This document shows, one piece after another, positions 46,786 to 60,278 of a stretch of DNA of 64,000 nt (positions are counted from its first letter, which is position 1; each line of letters begins with the position of its first letter). The notes below the pieces were generated by a model. That model was given only the letters and a program-made list of their open reading frames with translations. It ran no database searches and had not been told where the DNA came from. The translations under genes and the position numbers were made by a program. Source of the stretch: Hydra vulgaris (taxonomy: Eukaryota > Cnidaria > Hydrozoa > Anthoathecata > Hydridae); contig NC_088926.1 of assembly GCF_038396675.1 (NCBI RefSeq), positions 39,721,501-39,785,500 of the forward strand, given 5' to 3'.

Positions 46786-48463
46786 TATTTTAGTATGTCA
46801 TCTTGTTCCTTTTCTTCAGCATAGTCAGTGATTAAGTTCGGTATAAACAGTTTCAAGTAGTCCTTTTCTCTCCTTTTTTTAAATTTTTAATTATTGTGAA
46901 CTTTGAAATGATTGAATTATTTTGTAAGGAGTTTCAATATTTCATGTTAAACTGCTGCATTTATTGCATTGACGTTATATTTTTAACTCTGGAATTTTTC
47001 CCAATTTTATCATAAAAGATCTCATTTTTTCATTTCAAAGTTGTATTCTTTTAACAAAAATTTTTTTAAGAGGTGTAATACCCTATAACTTTTGAAAAAA
47101 ATCCCCGCCCTCCCCATATTACCCTCCCCCTCCATAATTTATTTTAGGTAAAAACTATTTTTACAAAAAAATATGTTTAGTTCAAAAAAAAGTTAGTTTT
47201 TAGATTTTAAAAATAATTCTCAAACACTTACCTAAGCCCAATATTAATAATTAAACAAAAAAAAATTCGAGTAAACCAAAATTTACCTTAGCGGTCTCAG
47301 GAGAGCGCAGTGATAAAATTAACATATTAAAAAGAAAACAACAAAAATTATTCAAATATATAATTAAAAAATACTTTCTATTATTCATATATTCCAAAAA
47401 AGTTTCGTAGCTCGGTTGTTTTAATAAAACATAAAATATTTTACTTAAACAAGTGAATGTTTTTTATAAATCAAGTTTCTAAAGAAATTGTATAAAATAA
47501 ATATTTGTTGATTTGATTTTAACATTTGTTAAAAACTTTGACGAATTTATTTCTTTAAGGGCGATTTATACTGAATTGGTAAAATACTGAAACAGTTCAA
47601 AAGTGCAGTAATAGAGGGCAGAAAAAAAAAGTTGGGAAAATATTTTGCACTTTCTTCCCGCAAATTACCCGTTGAAAATATCCGCATTTTTTCTGTCTTC
47701 CAATTGATATACTTTTATAAATTTTCTAAGATAAAACACGTGATGCAATCTGCCTTTCTTAAATTAGACAGAGCAATTAAAGTCTAAACAGAAATACGCA
47801 AGACTTATGAAAAAAAGCTGTCATGGTGAAATACAAAGAAATTAGAAAAAAAGACTCATAATAAGGGGACACACCATAGTCAACGTAATTTTATCACTAA
47901 AGCATAGCTACAAAATATTATATATATAATATAAAAAACAAGCAACAAACATACCTAAGATAAACCGATAATCGATTAAATCTAAAATATACCATAAAAT
48001 CACATCAAATGACATTTTGTTTTAAAAAGAAAAAATTAAATCCTTGTAAATAATCATTCCGACGTAAACAAGAAAATAATTCCTCAATTACATCGGTTTC
48101 ATATCAACAATAGTTCTCTGGAACTTTTTGTAAAAGAAACAGGTTCTTGTCAGAACTTTAAACTGAGAGAAACTGTTAATTTACAATAAAAATAGTACTA
48201 TATTGTTCAAATATTGTAAACATATAAAACAAAAAAGAATCGATTAAAAATAGTGGCTTGAAAATGCGATTGAATAATACCTCAGTATTTTATAAAATTA
48301 GTATGACTTAGGTACATACATACTTTTATCATACTGTAATAGTTTTTTTGTATACTAAAGCATGCCAAACAATTTTTAAAGTAAAAAATTTGTATAAATT
48401 ATGTTTAATTATGTTAATTTATGTTAATTAATTTATGTATAAATTATCAACGCGACGAAAACA
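46786..48463. other. AT-rich spacer with an inverted dispersed repeat (47200-47325)
   Basis: 47200-47325 is the inverted partner of 36822-36960. A pyrimidine-rich stretch CCCCGCCCTCCCC lies at ~47103. Otherwise no supported gene. Confidence 0.45.
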
Positions 48464-48628
48464 TTTTTTTACAGCGTAGAGTTTTTGGGGCCTGTGTGAT
48501 ATTTTAATTTATACTTCATAAAAAAAGAATATCTTTTAAGGTTTTTATAAACATTAAAAAACATTCTTTTTTTATGAAGTATAAGTTAACCAATACCTAC
48601 GGCACAAAAACTCTACGCTGCAAAAAAA
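48464..48628. mobile_element. Foldback MITE
   Basis: Left CAGCGTAGAGTTTTTG and TATACTTCATAAAAAAAGAA; right arm TTCTTTTTTTATGAAGTATA and CAAAAACTCTACGCTG. The two blocks are in mirrored order, giving arms of about 65 bp with a diverged middle part. No coding frame. Confidence 0.82.
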
Positions 48629-49827
48629 GATATTTATATATGCATTTGTTTTTTTTTTGCACCACTAATGTTTTGAAGGTAGGTTGATTTATTTTTCTAC
48701 ATCTGTTTTCGATTTACCTTTCTATAGAAAAAACTTCACTCTTTCATACTCAATTATCGTATTTCCAAAACACTGGTCATTTTTAGAGATTTTAAGTTGA
48801 AGTTATTTTTACTTCAGATTTTTTTTTAACCCTTCTTTCGAGCAGGTTGACATGAAATAGTGACCGTTGAAATAGAACTAAAAACCGCATCTTTTTTTCT
48901 TTTTTTGACCATTTTTCTAAATATTTGAAGCCTTCAAAAAATGAGGGGGTCCTAAACTTTATGTTGCTGTATCTTTTGAGCGTCAAAATATATTTTGATA
49001 AAATTTAAAACCTAATTACAATTTATCTTTGAATTCAAGATACAGAACTTTTTTAAAAAAAACAATTTCCCTCAACCAGGGGATGCAGGGGTCATTTTTC
49101 AAGGATATTCCTGCCCCTGTGATCTTACTGTCGTGATTTTTAACAAAAAAATTATCATTTTAATGAATATTAGCACAATAATAGTTGCAAGTATCTTCTT
49201 GTCAAAAATCTATTGGGAATGCAACAAATTTTCCATCTCTACTGACAGAAGATTATTTTAATTTTATTCATCAATATTTTGACGAATTTACACTAGCTAT
49301 TATACAAACTTATTAGAAATAATTTGTCTGAACTATGATGTAATTGTGCTATCTATCTCAAATGATGGTTTGTGATCAGGTTCAAATCTTTGATTCAAGA
49401 CACAAAAATTGAGATCTGGCAAACACAAGTTAATTTAAAGAAATATCTATCTCTGCTTGAAGGAAATTATAAAAAAAAAATTGCTTTACTTTAAATGAGG
49501 ATCAAAATTTATAAATAAATTTTATCAAATTATACTTTAGTGCATAAAAAATAAAACCATATAATTTGTAGATAAACAAAAAAGTGTTTTAAAGAAACCT
49601 TAATATAAAAATTACTTGACTTAAAAACACCTAAAAATATCTGTCTTTTTATTTTAAAATCAGTATAACTAGTAAACAACTTGGAAATTGAGAAACACAA
49701 GTAAACTTATGAAACACAATAACAGAACCAAAACTATTTATACAATCATTATTATAACGAAAATATCAGAATAAATATAAAGTGAAATTAATTCTTTTTT
49801 ATACTTGATTATAAAATACTAATAATA
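48629..49827. other. AT-rich spacer, nothing recognised
   Basis: No gene, RNA or repeat structure that I can support. Confidence 0.4.
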
Positions 49828-50895
49828 TTATACTTGTTAGATCTTTTTATTTTTATATTTATAACTATTGTAATTTAAAACCTTCTCTCATAGGTAAATA
49901 AAACGGAATGGGGAGCTTTTAAACTGCGATCAATCTTATTAATTTTAAATTAAATCTCAAATCCAATTTTGCCAAAAGCATATATGCTTAATAATGATTT
50001 TAAGTTGCGCGGGTTGTTTCATTTTCTTACACTTTAGATTGGTTAACAAAATTCGAATGAAGTATCTATGACAACGTTAGAGTTTTTTGAATACTCTATT
50101 ATGTTTTATTTTATTTTAAAATGGTTTTTTTAGGGTATATTGCCATTTGATTGTTTTTGGTTTATTTGTGCTGGAAGTACCTAAGTGGTTTGAATGGTCT
50201 AAGGGAAAATTTATTAGCATTTTCTGTTAAACACTTTAGTTGTTTTTAGTTTTGTTTCTGGCGTTTTTATTTGAATTTTAATTTATTGTGCGTAGTTTTT
50301 TCTACCGTTGGTATGGTAAGTGATTTATTGAATTATTTTTACTTATATTGTGCAGTAGATTAACACTTTTCATATCATTAAAAAAATATATACATACTTT
50401 TTATTTTTTAATGTATTTTTTGTTTTATTTATTTTTTGTTTGGTGATATATTTTTTGTTTATCTTAGTTCATATTAGTATTTATATAACAATTTATTTTT
50501 TATTATTATTGTTAGTACTGTTTAGGTGCATTGTCTGTCTTATTTTAAATATTCCTCTATTAATCTTTATTTTTGTCTTGACAACTGTCAAAAAATGCTT
50601 TGTTTGAAAAATAATTCTCCTTTATTCTAATGTATTTCATTTCTTCCCTCAGGCGTTCACTGCTCGTGTGTGACCATTCGGCGAATTTTATATATGTCAG
50701 AATTATATATATGCCAAAGTTTATAAATAAAAAATATACTTGTTAGATCTTTTTATTTTTATATTTATAACTATTATAATTTAAAACGTTCTCTCATAGG
50801 TAAATAAAACGGAATGGGGAGCTTTTAAACTGCTATCAATCTTATCAATTTTAAATTAAATCTCAAATCAAATTTTGCCGAAAGCAAATTTGCTT
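49828..50895. repeat. Direct repeats of ~155 bp (49831-49985 and 50737-50890), 906 bp apart
   Basis: Both copies run TACTTGTTAGATCTTTTTAT ... AACGGAATGGGGAGC ... TTTTGCC(A/G)AAAGCA with few differences. TG...CA boundaries (TGTTAG to AAAGCA) suggest a terminal-repeat-in-miniature or LTR relic, but no target duplication or primer site is visible. The 750-bp interior has no coding frame. Confidence 0.7.
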
Positions 50896-51782
50896 TTTAT
50901 TTGAAGTTTTTATTCACTTAGATTTTTGTTTATTGATTATTGTTATAAATTCCATATACATTATTGCACCACAGACAATGTAGATTAAAACCAGATTTAA
51001 GCTCACAATGTGAGCTTAAATCTGGTCTACTTTGTGGCAGATCATTTTTCAGATCTGCAAATAGATTAACAAAGAAAAGAACTAATTTAAAAATTTTTTT
51101 TTCGGCCAAGACCTGGATTGTTTCCTTTAGCAGATAATAGAAGCAAAGGCTAACCAAAAGAATATCAAAATTCTTTTAATCAGCTTATAAAAAAGAGAAG
51201 CAAAATCGCCTACAAAAAGCAAAGCAGATGGACTGACACACCTAGATTTATTCCAGAATGATTTGCTAATGAAGCTAGAGAGGAATAATTCAATAAAATT
51301 ACCCTCAGAAAAAAACTGAAACTATAGTAATAAAAACTAATACAAAGAACAATTTCAAGCAAGAACTGGGGAAGCCTTACACACACAGAATCAGACAAAG
51401 TGATACAAGATAAAATTAACAATTATTAAAAAATTTTGAAAATAACACCAGCTAAAAGGTTTAAATAAGCATTAAATTGCCATCATAACATGAAGGCATG
51501 AAATTGCCGTCATAATAAGTGGGCATAACATGCATTGAATTGCCCTCATAACATATAAGTGATTCCATGTAAAAACATCCAGGAAACGTCAGATTATGCT
51601 GATTTTTACACCACGCAAAGATTTTAATAAGTTATGAATATTTTATCATCTTTTTATCATCTTTTCTTAAACAGAAAAAAAAATTCAAATTTACTTGAAC
51701 ATGTTAGGTATAAAACATTTATAAAACATGAACAGTTATGAAAAATGAACAGTTATGAAAAATGAAAAAGGCAAAAAAATTG
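50896..51782. other. Spacer with a perfect hairpin at 50990-51026
   Basis: ACCAGATTTAAGCTCAC (50990-51006), loop AAT, GTGAGCTTAAATCTGGT (51010-51026). A second small one, CAGATC...AGATCTG, follows at ~51040. Short ATTGCC(A/G/C)TCATAA repeats lie at 51478-51560. No supported gene. Confidence 0.6.
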
Positions 51783-53878
51783 AAACTCCTAAGTCTTTAA
51801 TACGCAGAAGTTGATATTTAATAATTTTCGTAAAATTTTCCTACCCACCCTGAGCTTATTAAGATCTCCTCCCCCTGTTTATTAAATTTTCCTCAGAGAT
51901 AAAAGTACTCCGGTTTGAAAGTCACAAAAAGATTACTTTTTACTTGTTTTTAGTATTCAGGAGCTCTAAAAATATAAAAAGCTTATGGACCACTAATAGA
52001 AAAAAGTTTAAAATTTTAGTTTTTGAACCCAGAGTCCTTAGGTATAATGGTGGCAAGGACTCCAGGACTTTGGACTTAAAAACATTAAGTTTTAAGTCAT
52101 TAAATCATATGAATTTTTTCTTTTTGCAAGTCAAACAACATGTTTAGTGCTTCTGGACACGAGAGCAGGGCAAAATAGGGATATAAAGCCGGAGTCCTTT
52201 AGGCACTCTGCATTCCTAATTTTACTTGTTATGAACAAAGAGTTTTACTTGTTATATACTGTATCTCAAAACCAAAAAACAAAAAAATTATTTTTAGTTA
52301 TTGTTTTCTAATTTTGAAGACGGGTACAGGTTTCAAAAATTAGAAAATATAAACTTACTTATAGAAATAAAAATAAAAAGCTCCCACCCTCCTGTTTAAT
52401 ATTACCAAATTCTTCCCCTTTTCCTTCCTTTTCTTATCTTCCCTCATTTATTTCACCTGAACAAAAGCCTTATTTTTATATTGATTAAAAGAGTTTAAAA
52501 AAGGCTAAATTTTGAGGGAAAGTGACCAGTATGTTTGTAATCATTTCTCTTTCTTTTATTTACAGCTTCCTCAACAGCTCTAAATACAATGGAAAAAGTA
52601 ATGCAATATTATAAACATTACCTCCTGAATTACTAATAACACTTACCACTATTGCAGAATGCTGTCTAACTATTTTCTTAATAATATTTTAGGTAAAAAA
52701 ACAAATAGAGGTAGATTGTTCATATATATTATGATATTCTAATGATTATGACATTTTGTCCATGACTTTGCATATAAAAAACAATGTAAAAATATAAAAA
52801 AATATAAGCCTTTTAGTGTTATTTTTTCAAATTTATATTTTAAAAAATGTATAAATTTTGTATAATTTGTTTATAATAATTTAATTAATATATATTTATA
52901 ATAAAAATAATTTGTAAATTTTATAAATTTATATTTTAAATGGTAAAATAATTAAAATTATAAATGTCCCATCATATAAAACATGTTGTGGAGCGTATAA
53001 TGTAGAAAGTGATAAACTAATAATATGCAGAAAGTGATAGCGAACAACTTTATTAAATATTGATGTGTTTTACCAATAAATGTCTCAACCAATTGTTGGC
53101 TAATTGTCAATATCAAAAAACAACTTTTTATTATTCACTAAAATTAATTTTTTAAGTTGAAACTTGTTTAGGTAATTAAAATTTATAAAATATTTAGAAA
53201 TGTTAAATGAAAAAGTCAGATTATGATTCTAAACTTCCTCATTTAAATTTATCTACTAATAATGTACAATGTTTTTTATTTCTGCTTTAAAAAAGACCAC
53301 AATTCCATTCATTGTGATAACTCTAAATAAATTAGATAACTAAAAAAAAATGAGCCTTTAAGACTGCACTTTTATAATTCAATTGATCCCGGGTAAAATT
53401 TTTATAAATTTTTAAGGTCGGATTTTTTAAAACTATCAAGGAAACAGATAAAGAAAGTCAGCAACAACTAAAATAACGATTTGATATGGTCAAAGATTTT
53501 TCAGTTTTATTTCAGTTAAGTTACTCTTAGGTGCCTAATACAATGTGGTTGGATGGGAACTTTTATCCATATGTATTAAACGAGGAGAGATAGGAAAGGA
53601 AGAAAGGGGGAGGGAAGGTAGTCTTAACATACAGGTGAGTGGGAATTTTTTTTCCCTGTAAGTGAGTTTATAGTTTCTAATTTTTTAGACCTAAAGCGGT
53701 CTCAAAAATCAGAAAAAGACAGCTGAAATATTTTAAGATTTTGTATTTGAGTTTCTTTGTTCATTACAAGTAAAATTTAATAAATGGGAGGAGGGGTAAT
53801 AATTAGCTCAGGGTGGGTGGGAAAATTTTCCGAAAACTATTAAACACCAACTTTGTGCACTTAGGAGTACCACCTTTT
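51783..53878. repeat. Large inverted-repeat pair
   Basis: 51783-51900 (ACTCCTAAG, TTTTCCTACCCACCCTGAGC) is the inverted copy of 53750-53878. A second block, 52220-52445 (TTTTACTTGTTATGAACAAA, TCCCACCCTCCTGTTTAA), is the inverted copy of 53575-53790. The left arm carries ~320 bp of extra sequence. It is either one foldback element or two opposed copies of one repeat. No coding frame inside. Confidence 0.65.
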
Positions 53879-54379
53879 TTTTCTTTTTGTTTTTCATAAT
53901 TCCTGTTTTTGAAGTAAAGTAGCATAAATTTAGTGATTTAATAAAGAAGCAGTCAAAAAAATTTAAAGCTTCTATACAATCTTTTTTCATCATCTTTTTA
54001 AGTTATTGTAAGTTTATTTTTATTGTATTTGCAAACCTTTTTTTTTATTAATGACATAATATATATAACATAAAAAAGTGATTTATCTTTGAAATTACTG
54101 TTATTTTCCAGTTAGATCTTTAGCGACATTTAAGCTTTAAAGTAACTAAAAATATTTTAAGCAAAAAAGGAAAAGGGTGTTTTAAAATATTGGGCTCTGA
54201 AACTGAGTTATATAAACATGTTATTTTAATAATTTTTAAGAATTTTTTATTTCAGCATTTCAAATACATTTATTGTATATGCACCAAAAAAGTGTTACAA
54301 ATGTTGAATTAAAGATTGAGTTTTATCTGAATTAAAGTTCGCTAGTGGCTGGTGAACTTTAATTCGGATTAAACTCAAT
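53879..54379. other. AT-rich spacer
   Basis: An inverted pair TTGAGTTTTATCTGAATTAAAGTTC (~54316) and GAACTTTAATTCGGATTAAACTCAA (~54354) forms a ~25-bp-arm hairpin around 54316-54379. No gene. Confidence 0.55.
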
Positions 54380-55060
54380 TATTTTCAGTCAATCCTTATC
54401 GCAATAATTTAGATTTTCCCATATTTATGAACGGTTATGTACTCAATGATTCATCTAACATTCATCTCTTAGGAGTAACTCATACTTCAGATCTTTCTTG
54501 GAAACCATTTATCTAATCCGTTGCAAAATTATTATCGGGTAAGATTGCATCTCTTTATCGAGCTTGGCACTTACTTACTCCTGGTTCTATCATCTATCTC
54601 TATAAATTTCAAATCCGGCCTTGTGTGGCATACTGACATACATATCTGAGGTGGATCTTCTAATGATGTCCTTTCTCTTTTTAGACAAGGTGCAAAAACG
54701 CATTGTAAACATAGTTGGACTTGCCCTTGCAGTCAACCTTCAACCATTATCACATCGTTGTAATGTTGCTTCTCTTTCTCTTTTCAACAAATACTATAAT
54801 GGGCACTGCTCTAAAGAGCTAGCGTCAAATGTGGCATCTACTAAAAATCATTCTTGTGTTACTCGTCATTCAATTTAGTCTCACCTTTTTTTTTGTGACT
54901 GTTCCTGAAACAGTAACTCTTATTCCTCTAATTCTTTCCTTGAAGATTTGGAATTTGCTTACCACTGTAAAAATAACTGTTATGTATAAATTTATTACTG
55001 GCCGAAAATTTAAAAAATGCCTCTTTAGTAATTGATTTCCCTAAATCCACCTACAAAATT
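54380..55060 (+). pseudogene. LINE reverse-transcriptase C-terminal fragment
   Basis: Plus-strand remnants with many stops: NGYVLNDSSNIHLLGVTHTSDLSW (block after the RT active site), IASLYRAWHLLTP, QIRPCVAY-HTYLRW, then 54621-54878 LDKVQKRIVNIVGLALAVNL and HRCNVASLSLFNKYYNGHCSKEL. These are the thumb and C-terminal blocks of a jockey-like LINE. The catalytic FADD part is absent. Confidence 0.72.
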
Positions 55061-58000
55061 GATAGTCCATCTAGACTTTCCATATTAAGACCATAAATGT
55101 GAAACAATAAATCAGCATTCATAACAGATGGGATTTGTTGTGGTTAGCTATCAAAATAAAGAGTTGTTTATAATTATTATTTGAAGTTAAACAGTTATGA
55201 CTGGTACACAAATGTGATACTGCAACATCTAGGAACTATAACATACTTAGTACATCTAGGAAATAAAAATACTTAGTGATCTCAATTCACATCTTTTTAT
55301 TTTATTTTATTGTGTTAACACTTTAAAAGTCAAGGTGGCCAATACGAAAAAACCTTTAAAAAATACAGTAAAAATAAACACACATTTTTTTAAATAAACC
55401 TCAAAACAATAGCATCATGACACTAAACTTAAGCAACAAGAACACTGCACCATGACAACAAGCTCTCTTCTTGCTTTGTTTTTCAAACAAGTTAATGATA
55501 CTACCATTGACATAGGGTCTTATTTATAGTTTTAACTAAGAGTAAAACAACTAATTACATTTAGAAACACAAGAAATTTTTGTTATTCATTAGGAAGTTA
55601 TTAAAAAATCTAAAAAAGTTCAACTCATTCCCGAAAGGTTTAATTACAAATGTCTTTTCTTATAACTTTTGTCCTTATGAAAATGTTTTCAAGATTTAGT
55701 ATATGTTTCAGGTCTTGTAACAAATCAAATATGAAACTGAAACTAAGTGAAAGTAAAACAAAGCAGAACACCACCGGAGCAAAACAAAAACAAATGAAAC
55801 TGCACCCAACAAACAGAGAAAAAAAGAAAAAAGTGTTATTAAATTATGAAAAACCAAAGTAGTTTATCAAAATCATTCAATTTTATCCATGACCTTGTTT
55901 ATCAAAAGTTTTTCAGGTTAGGCAGCTTGTCAAGACTAAATGTCTGGCTTTTACAAAGAAGAATACTATAAAAATCATAGTTCTTTTTTCTCCGTTAAAA
56001 CCTGACTACAGCAACCCTGGCCAAGTATGTTTTAAAAGAGGTTTTCACGACATGTCATTTACTCATCCTAAGGTCAATATTAAGGTTTATTAACTTAAAC
56101 CCTAACAACAAGTATACATGACCCAACCCGAACCCTAAAAAATTTAGTTTGCCCACCTACTCTGGTAACATAAAATGTGGATTATCTGAGGTGATTACCT
56201 GCAATTAGTAAATAACCAAGTTAATATTTTTCAAGTCTCTTGAAAAATCCTTAACTAAAAAGGAAAACACCTATGTTTAATTCTCACTAGAATTAACATT
56301 GGTGTTGTCTATGTAGGAAAAACAATATCATTTTTAAGATGTTTACAGCGTTAAGTGTTGTTTCTAACAGTTTACTTAATTTAACAGAGTATTGTTCATA
56401 ACGGTTTATTAATTATTTTACTAGCTATTGATAAAATACTGATAAAATGCTTTTAATTTTTAATGATCTTCTAATTGCGTTCAAGTAATCCATAAATGGC
56501 AAACTGCTTAGCAGACATAATGAGTTTAGTTACTTAAAAGAATGGCCTCCTTGACTCTAATGACACTCTTGACCTTAGGGTGATGATTTAATATAAAAAA
56601 AAATTTCTACCCACACTCAGAAAACTATGTTACAAGAAAATAATATTAAATTTACAAACGCTGGCCAAAAAAAAAGGGGATTGTTGAGACATAATCCAAT
56701 TTTTTCAAAAAGAAAACGGGCTAAATTGGAAAGATCATGCAACTTGAAAGAATACTATCTGAGAAACAAAAACATGGATAAGTGAAACATTCTACTAACA
56801 CAAATAAAACTAACACGTGAATTAATTTGAAAAGCACACTCAGCTTAAAGACGTACACACACACACACAAAAGCTGCTGTGGTGCAGTAACTGCTTCTAT
56901 AACTCTCTGCAGTTATAGGGTGGGCAAACAGAATCTTTTTTAGAGATTTGACAAAATCTCTAAGAGAGTGACAAGTTATTTAAAATTAATTTAATAAAAT
57001 TTTCTATTTCTAAAATTAATAAAACTTAATTAAACTTTATACCGGGAAAATTATTTAATGTAACGTGAAAACTCTTTTTAAATATTTTAAATGAACATAG
57101 ATAAGTTTTTTTCGGGGATTTCCTGAAATCCGGAAAGTCACTTTAAATTCTTTTAACTTTTCCAAAATCTTTGAGTGTATTTTGCTCTTGATTTGAGAAA
57201 AAATTGTTATTTTTTTTTTAATTATTCTTTTTTTCACAAATCATTAGCAAAAAACACTTAAACTTTTTTGGAAACTTTAAAGAAAATTTACGTGAATTTA
57301 TGGAATTCACTTTAAATAAATAATTTTAATAAAATACTTAAGGCATTTAGTGAAATGCCGCGATCTCGAAATTTTAAATGGAAAAGTGTGGAAATAATGT
57401 GAAGAAATAAAGAAAGAAGCCCAAAGGATTCAATACATAAATCAATTGATTTAGGAACACGATAATAAAAAGTAATGTTACATCAACAGAGGGTTTTGAT
57501 TGAGCAGCAATAGGGTTAGGGTTAGGAGATTTTCCATTTTCTAATTTTACTTCTGACAATTTTCAATCTGCTATGTAAACATTATCATATTTTTTTCAAG
57601 TAATCGTTTTTTTTTAATTATGAATTTTTAATTTATTTATAATGATACATATAGAGAGGCTGATTCTACCAACAGCTGTAAAATATCAGATTATTAACAG
57701 TTTATTGTTGCGCATGGAGAATAACTAATATGTCCCTGTTAATGCTTTTGGTGTGCATTGTTGAGGCCACACAAGCAGCCCTAAGTTATAAAGTTAAAAT
57801 TGTTAAAAAGAGTTTCAACTTCAGGTTAACTAACAGGACCAAGACAATTGCATACCTTTTGATGGCAGAATCTATGAATGAGGTTTTCTTTAAACTTAAA
57901 TTATACCTAAAGTAACCTAAAATATTAAGCATAAAAACCATTCCTACCAGGTAACTAATCTAAGTTCAATCTTTCAAAAATCTTTGTGGTCTTTGTAGCA

Positions 58001-58343
58001 ACCTTCAATCAATTGAATCTTACCACAAGCTAAATTCACCAGATTTGCTTGATCATTTTCAACCTAATTTTAACTCAATTGTACTTTCATCTGATCTCAG
58101 TATTGATAAGTATTATCCTTTGATTTGAAAGACTCAATTAGCCACATTTTAATTTTTTTTAACATCTTCACATCAAAAAGGCTACAAACAACCACTATTA
58201 GAATTGGAAGTTACTGGAAGAGAAAAGACAAAGTTTATAAAGAAATATAATGATTAACAACTTAAAAGATTGCAAGTTATATGAATCAGGAAAACAAGAA
58301 AAAAGAGAGAGAATTCCAAAGAACAAAGTTATAATATAGTCAT
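55061..58343. other. AT-rich spacer, no gene recognised
   Basis: Contains a (CA)n run at ~56857 and a short telomere-like TAGGGTTAGGGTTAGG at ~57511. Open frames such as 57730-57915 have no motif and no neighbouring exons. Confidence 0.45.
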
Positions 58344-58546
58344 TGTAATAATAATTCATGTTTGTTTTTCTCACACTATTTGTGAATATATTTGCTAAAT
58401 ATATACATTTGCAAATACCCCCGAGGGTATAATAAACATTTTAAACGTTATATACATTTTAATAAATGACGCACCCACAACGTTCCTTCTGTCGCAACAC
58501 AACAATAGTTTATATATAAATACAGTTATTTACACTAATTACAACA
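58344..58546 (-). repeat. 3' LTR
   Basis: Starts TGTTGTAATTAGTG on the minus strand, directly after the polypurine tract. Contains TATATAAA (TATA-like) and TTTATTATACCCTCGGGGG. Confidence 0.9.
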
Positions 58547-58557
58547 CCCCTTGATCT

Positions 58558-59357
58558 CTAGATCACAAAATCCGCATACTTATTCGGAAACTTCCACACT
58601 CGCGTCGATCTTCGGAGATTCAGGTTATCCGCGATGGGTTCTTCCGATTCTCTGATAGACAAGTCAGCTACAATGGGAATAGGACGGACGTCCGACATGT
58701 GTCTCGGCAATCCATTGATTTCTACCGAAACTTCTCGTCCTTCATCTGAGACTCTTCCTCTGTTCCATTCGCTCGTACATTTTGAGTCAGGTGGTTTTAC
58801 AAATACTTCTTGTCCTTGTGTATAGTTGTGGAGAACTTCCACGTTAGTTTTGGCAGAAATTGTGTGTGGTTTCCAATTATAGGAAAATATAGTTTCGTAG
58901 GGAAGCAATGTTTCCTCGCCATTTTTTCTGGGAGCAATGTTATACCAATATACCATTTTTAACGGGTCTTTGCCACTTCTGGCTGCCATACGCTTGATTG
59001 TGCAATGATGACGTTCAACAATTCCATTTCCAGATGGCCTGTAAGCGCAACAATACAGGATGGACACTCCCCATTCTGCGCATAATTCACTTACGAGTTT
59101 GAGCGAAAAGTCTTGCTGTTGTCAAGTAGAACTTGCCATGGAGGTCCTCTTTCTCGGAATATTTTTTCTAAATGGAAGCACACTGTTGTTTCTTTCTCGT
59201 TCTGTAGCCTTCTCCAAATTTCAAACTTGCTCCTTTTTCCACAGTCAATAATAGACAAATAAATCTCTGATTTGTAGTGGGTTACGTCAATAGCCAATCG
59301 ATGCCAGATCTTTTCAACTTCAAGGTTTCCTTCCCATCTAATTGGCGCAGGATCCAC
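58558..59357 (-). pseudogene. Integrase region of the gypsy-like element
   Basis: 59357-59091 encodes IWHRLAIDVTHYKSEIYLSIIDCGKRSKF (first catalytic D) and VLLDNSKTFRS (second D, in a DNxxxFRS context). After a frameshift at ~59090, 59067-58558 gives CCAYRPSGNGIVERHHCTIKRMAARS (catalytic E) and a C-terminal domain ending RRSTRVWKFPNKYADFVI with a normal stop. The D,D-35-E residues are all still present, but the frame is broken. Confidence 0.85.
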
Positions 59358-60224
59358 CTACAAACATCTTTCGCAACTTTTCACGATTGTTTCAACGTCT
59401 TTTCTGCAAACTTTCTCCTTCGGAATATATGTCTGTTTCATCAAATAAAGTGTTCGATTGACTCCAAAGTGATGAAGATTATGAAACGACATTACATCAG
59501 GCGGTACAATGTTTGCTGTCATTGCAGAATGGTTTGAATGCAGCCAGTTCTGTGGTACCCTCGTAAGAGCATCGGCTTTGTTTTCTGCTGACTTTACCAG
59601 GAAAAGTTTTAATTTTATATTGCACTCCTTCACAAGGTCTTCAATCAACGACAACCGGCGACGGACAAGTGGTTCTCCAAGACCGTGTACTCGAACGGGC
59701 TTGTCACCGATAATTAAGGAGCTCAACCAACCGACAACAGTAGCCGAATCACACTTTATGGTAATACATTCGAATCCCCATTTTGTTGCTAGATTAATTC
59801 CTTTTATCACGGCTTCTAACTCTGCAAGATTTATGTGAGCCGTATCATCTTGTTTCCTCAGCCACGAACAGTCTTCTACAATTTCCCCAGCCACTTCCAA
59901 AACTGTGCCAACAGCTAAACTGCTTGCATTGCACCACACTGTTGCTTCAGAAATGTTTTTGACGTTCCATGACCCATGAACGGGATCTTCCTTTGTAAGT
60001 ATTTCATTTAAACTGCTTACTAATTTAATAGCACGTTCGTTCACCAAGGAGTCCCATCCGCAACTACTCGAAACCCTTTTTAGATAGCTGCACGAAGGGC
60101 GCAGCCAATTTGCTATTGGAAAATGTCCGGTCAGCTGTCCGCACCAAGAAAAGATTTGCCGACGTGTCATTTTTCCTTCAGGAACTTTCGGTATGTTGTC
60201 ACGTTTCCAACGGACTATTTGCAT
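59358..60224 (-). pseudogene. RNase H and integrase zinc-finger region
   Basis: WKRDNIPKVPEGKMTRRQIFSWCGQLTGHFPIANWLRP is the RT thumb/connection. Then ATVWCNASSLAVGTVLEVAG, LAELEAVIKGINLATKWGF and IKCDSATVVGWL form the RNase H (A/D-E-D set, with the first acid apparently changed to N in WCNASS). The end carries an HHCC integrase finger (HNLHHFGVNRTL ... CERCL). Confidence 0.85.
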
Positions 60225-60278
60225 CGTTTGTACTCTCGCAATCCAAGCACACGACCACCGACAAGTTTTTCTGGCAAC

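Noticed and set aside
57511..57526. Telomeric repeat
   Set aside because: Only about two and a half TTAGGG units, inside ordinary sequence; too short to mean a chromosome end or fusion.
57730..57915. Small secreted protein with a hydrophobic start
   Set aside because: 61 codons, no cysteine pattern, no exon neighbours, in an AT-rich desert; chance is likely.
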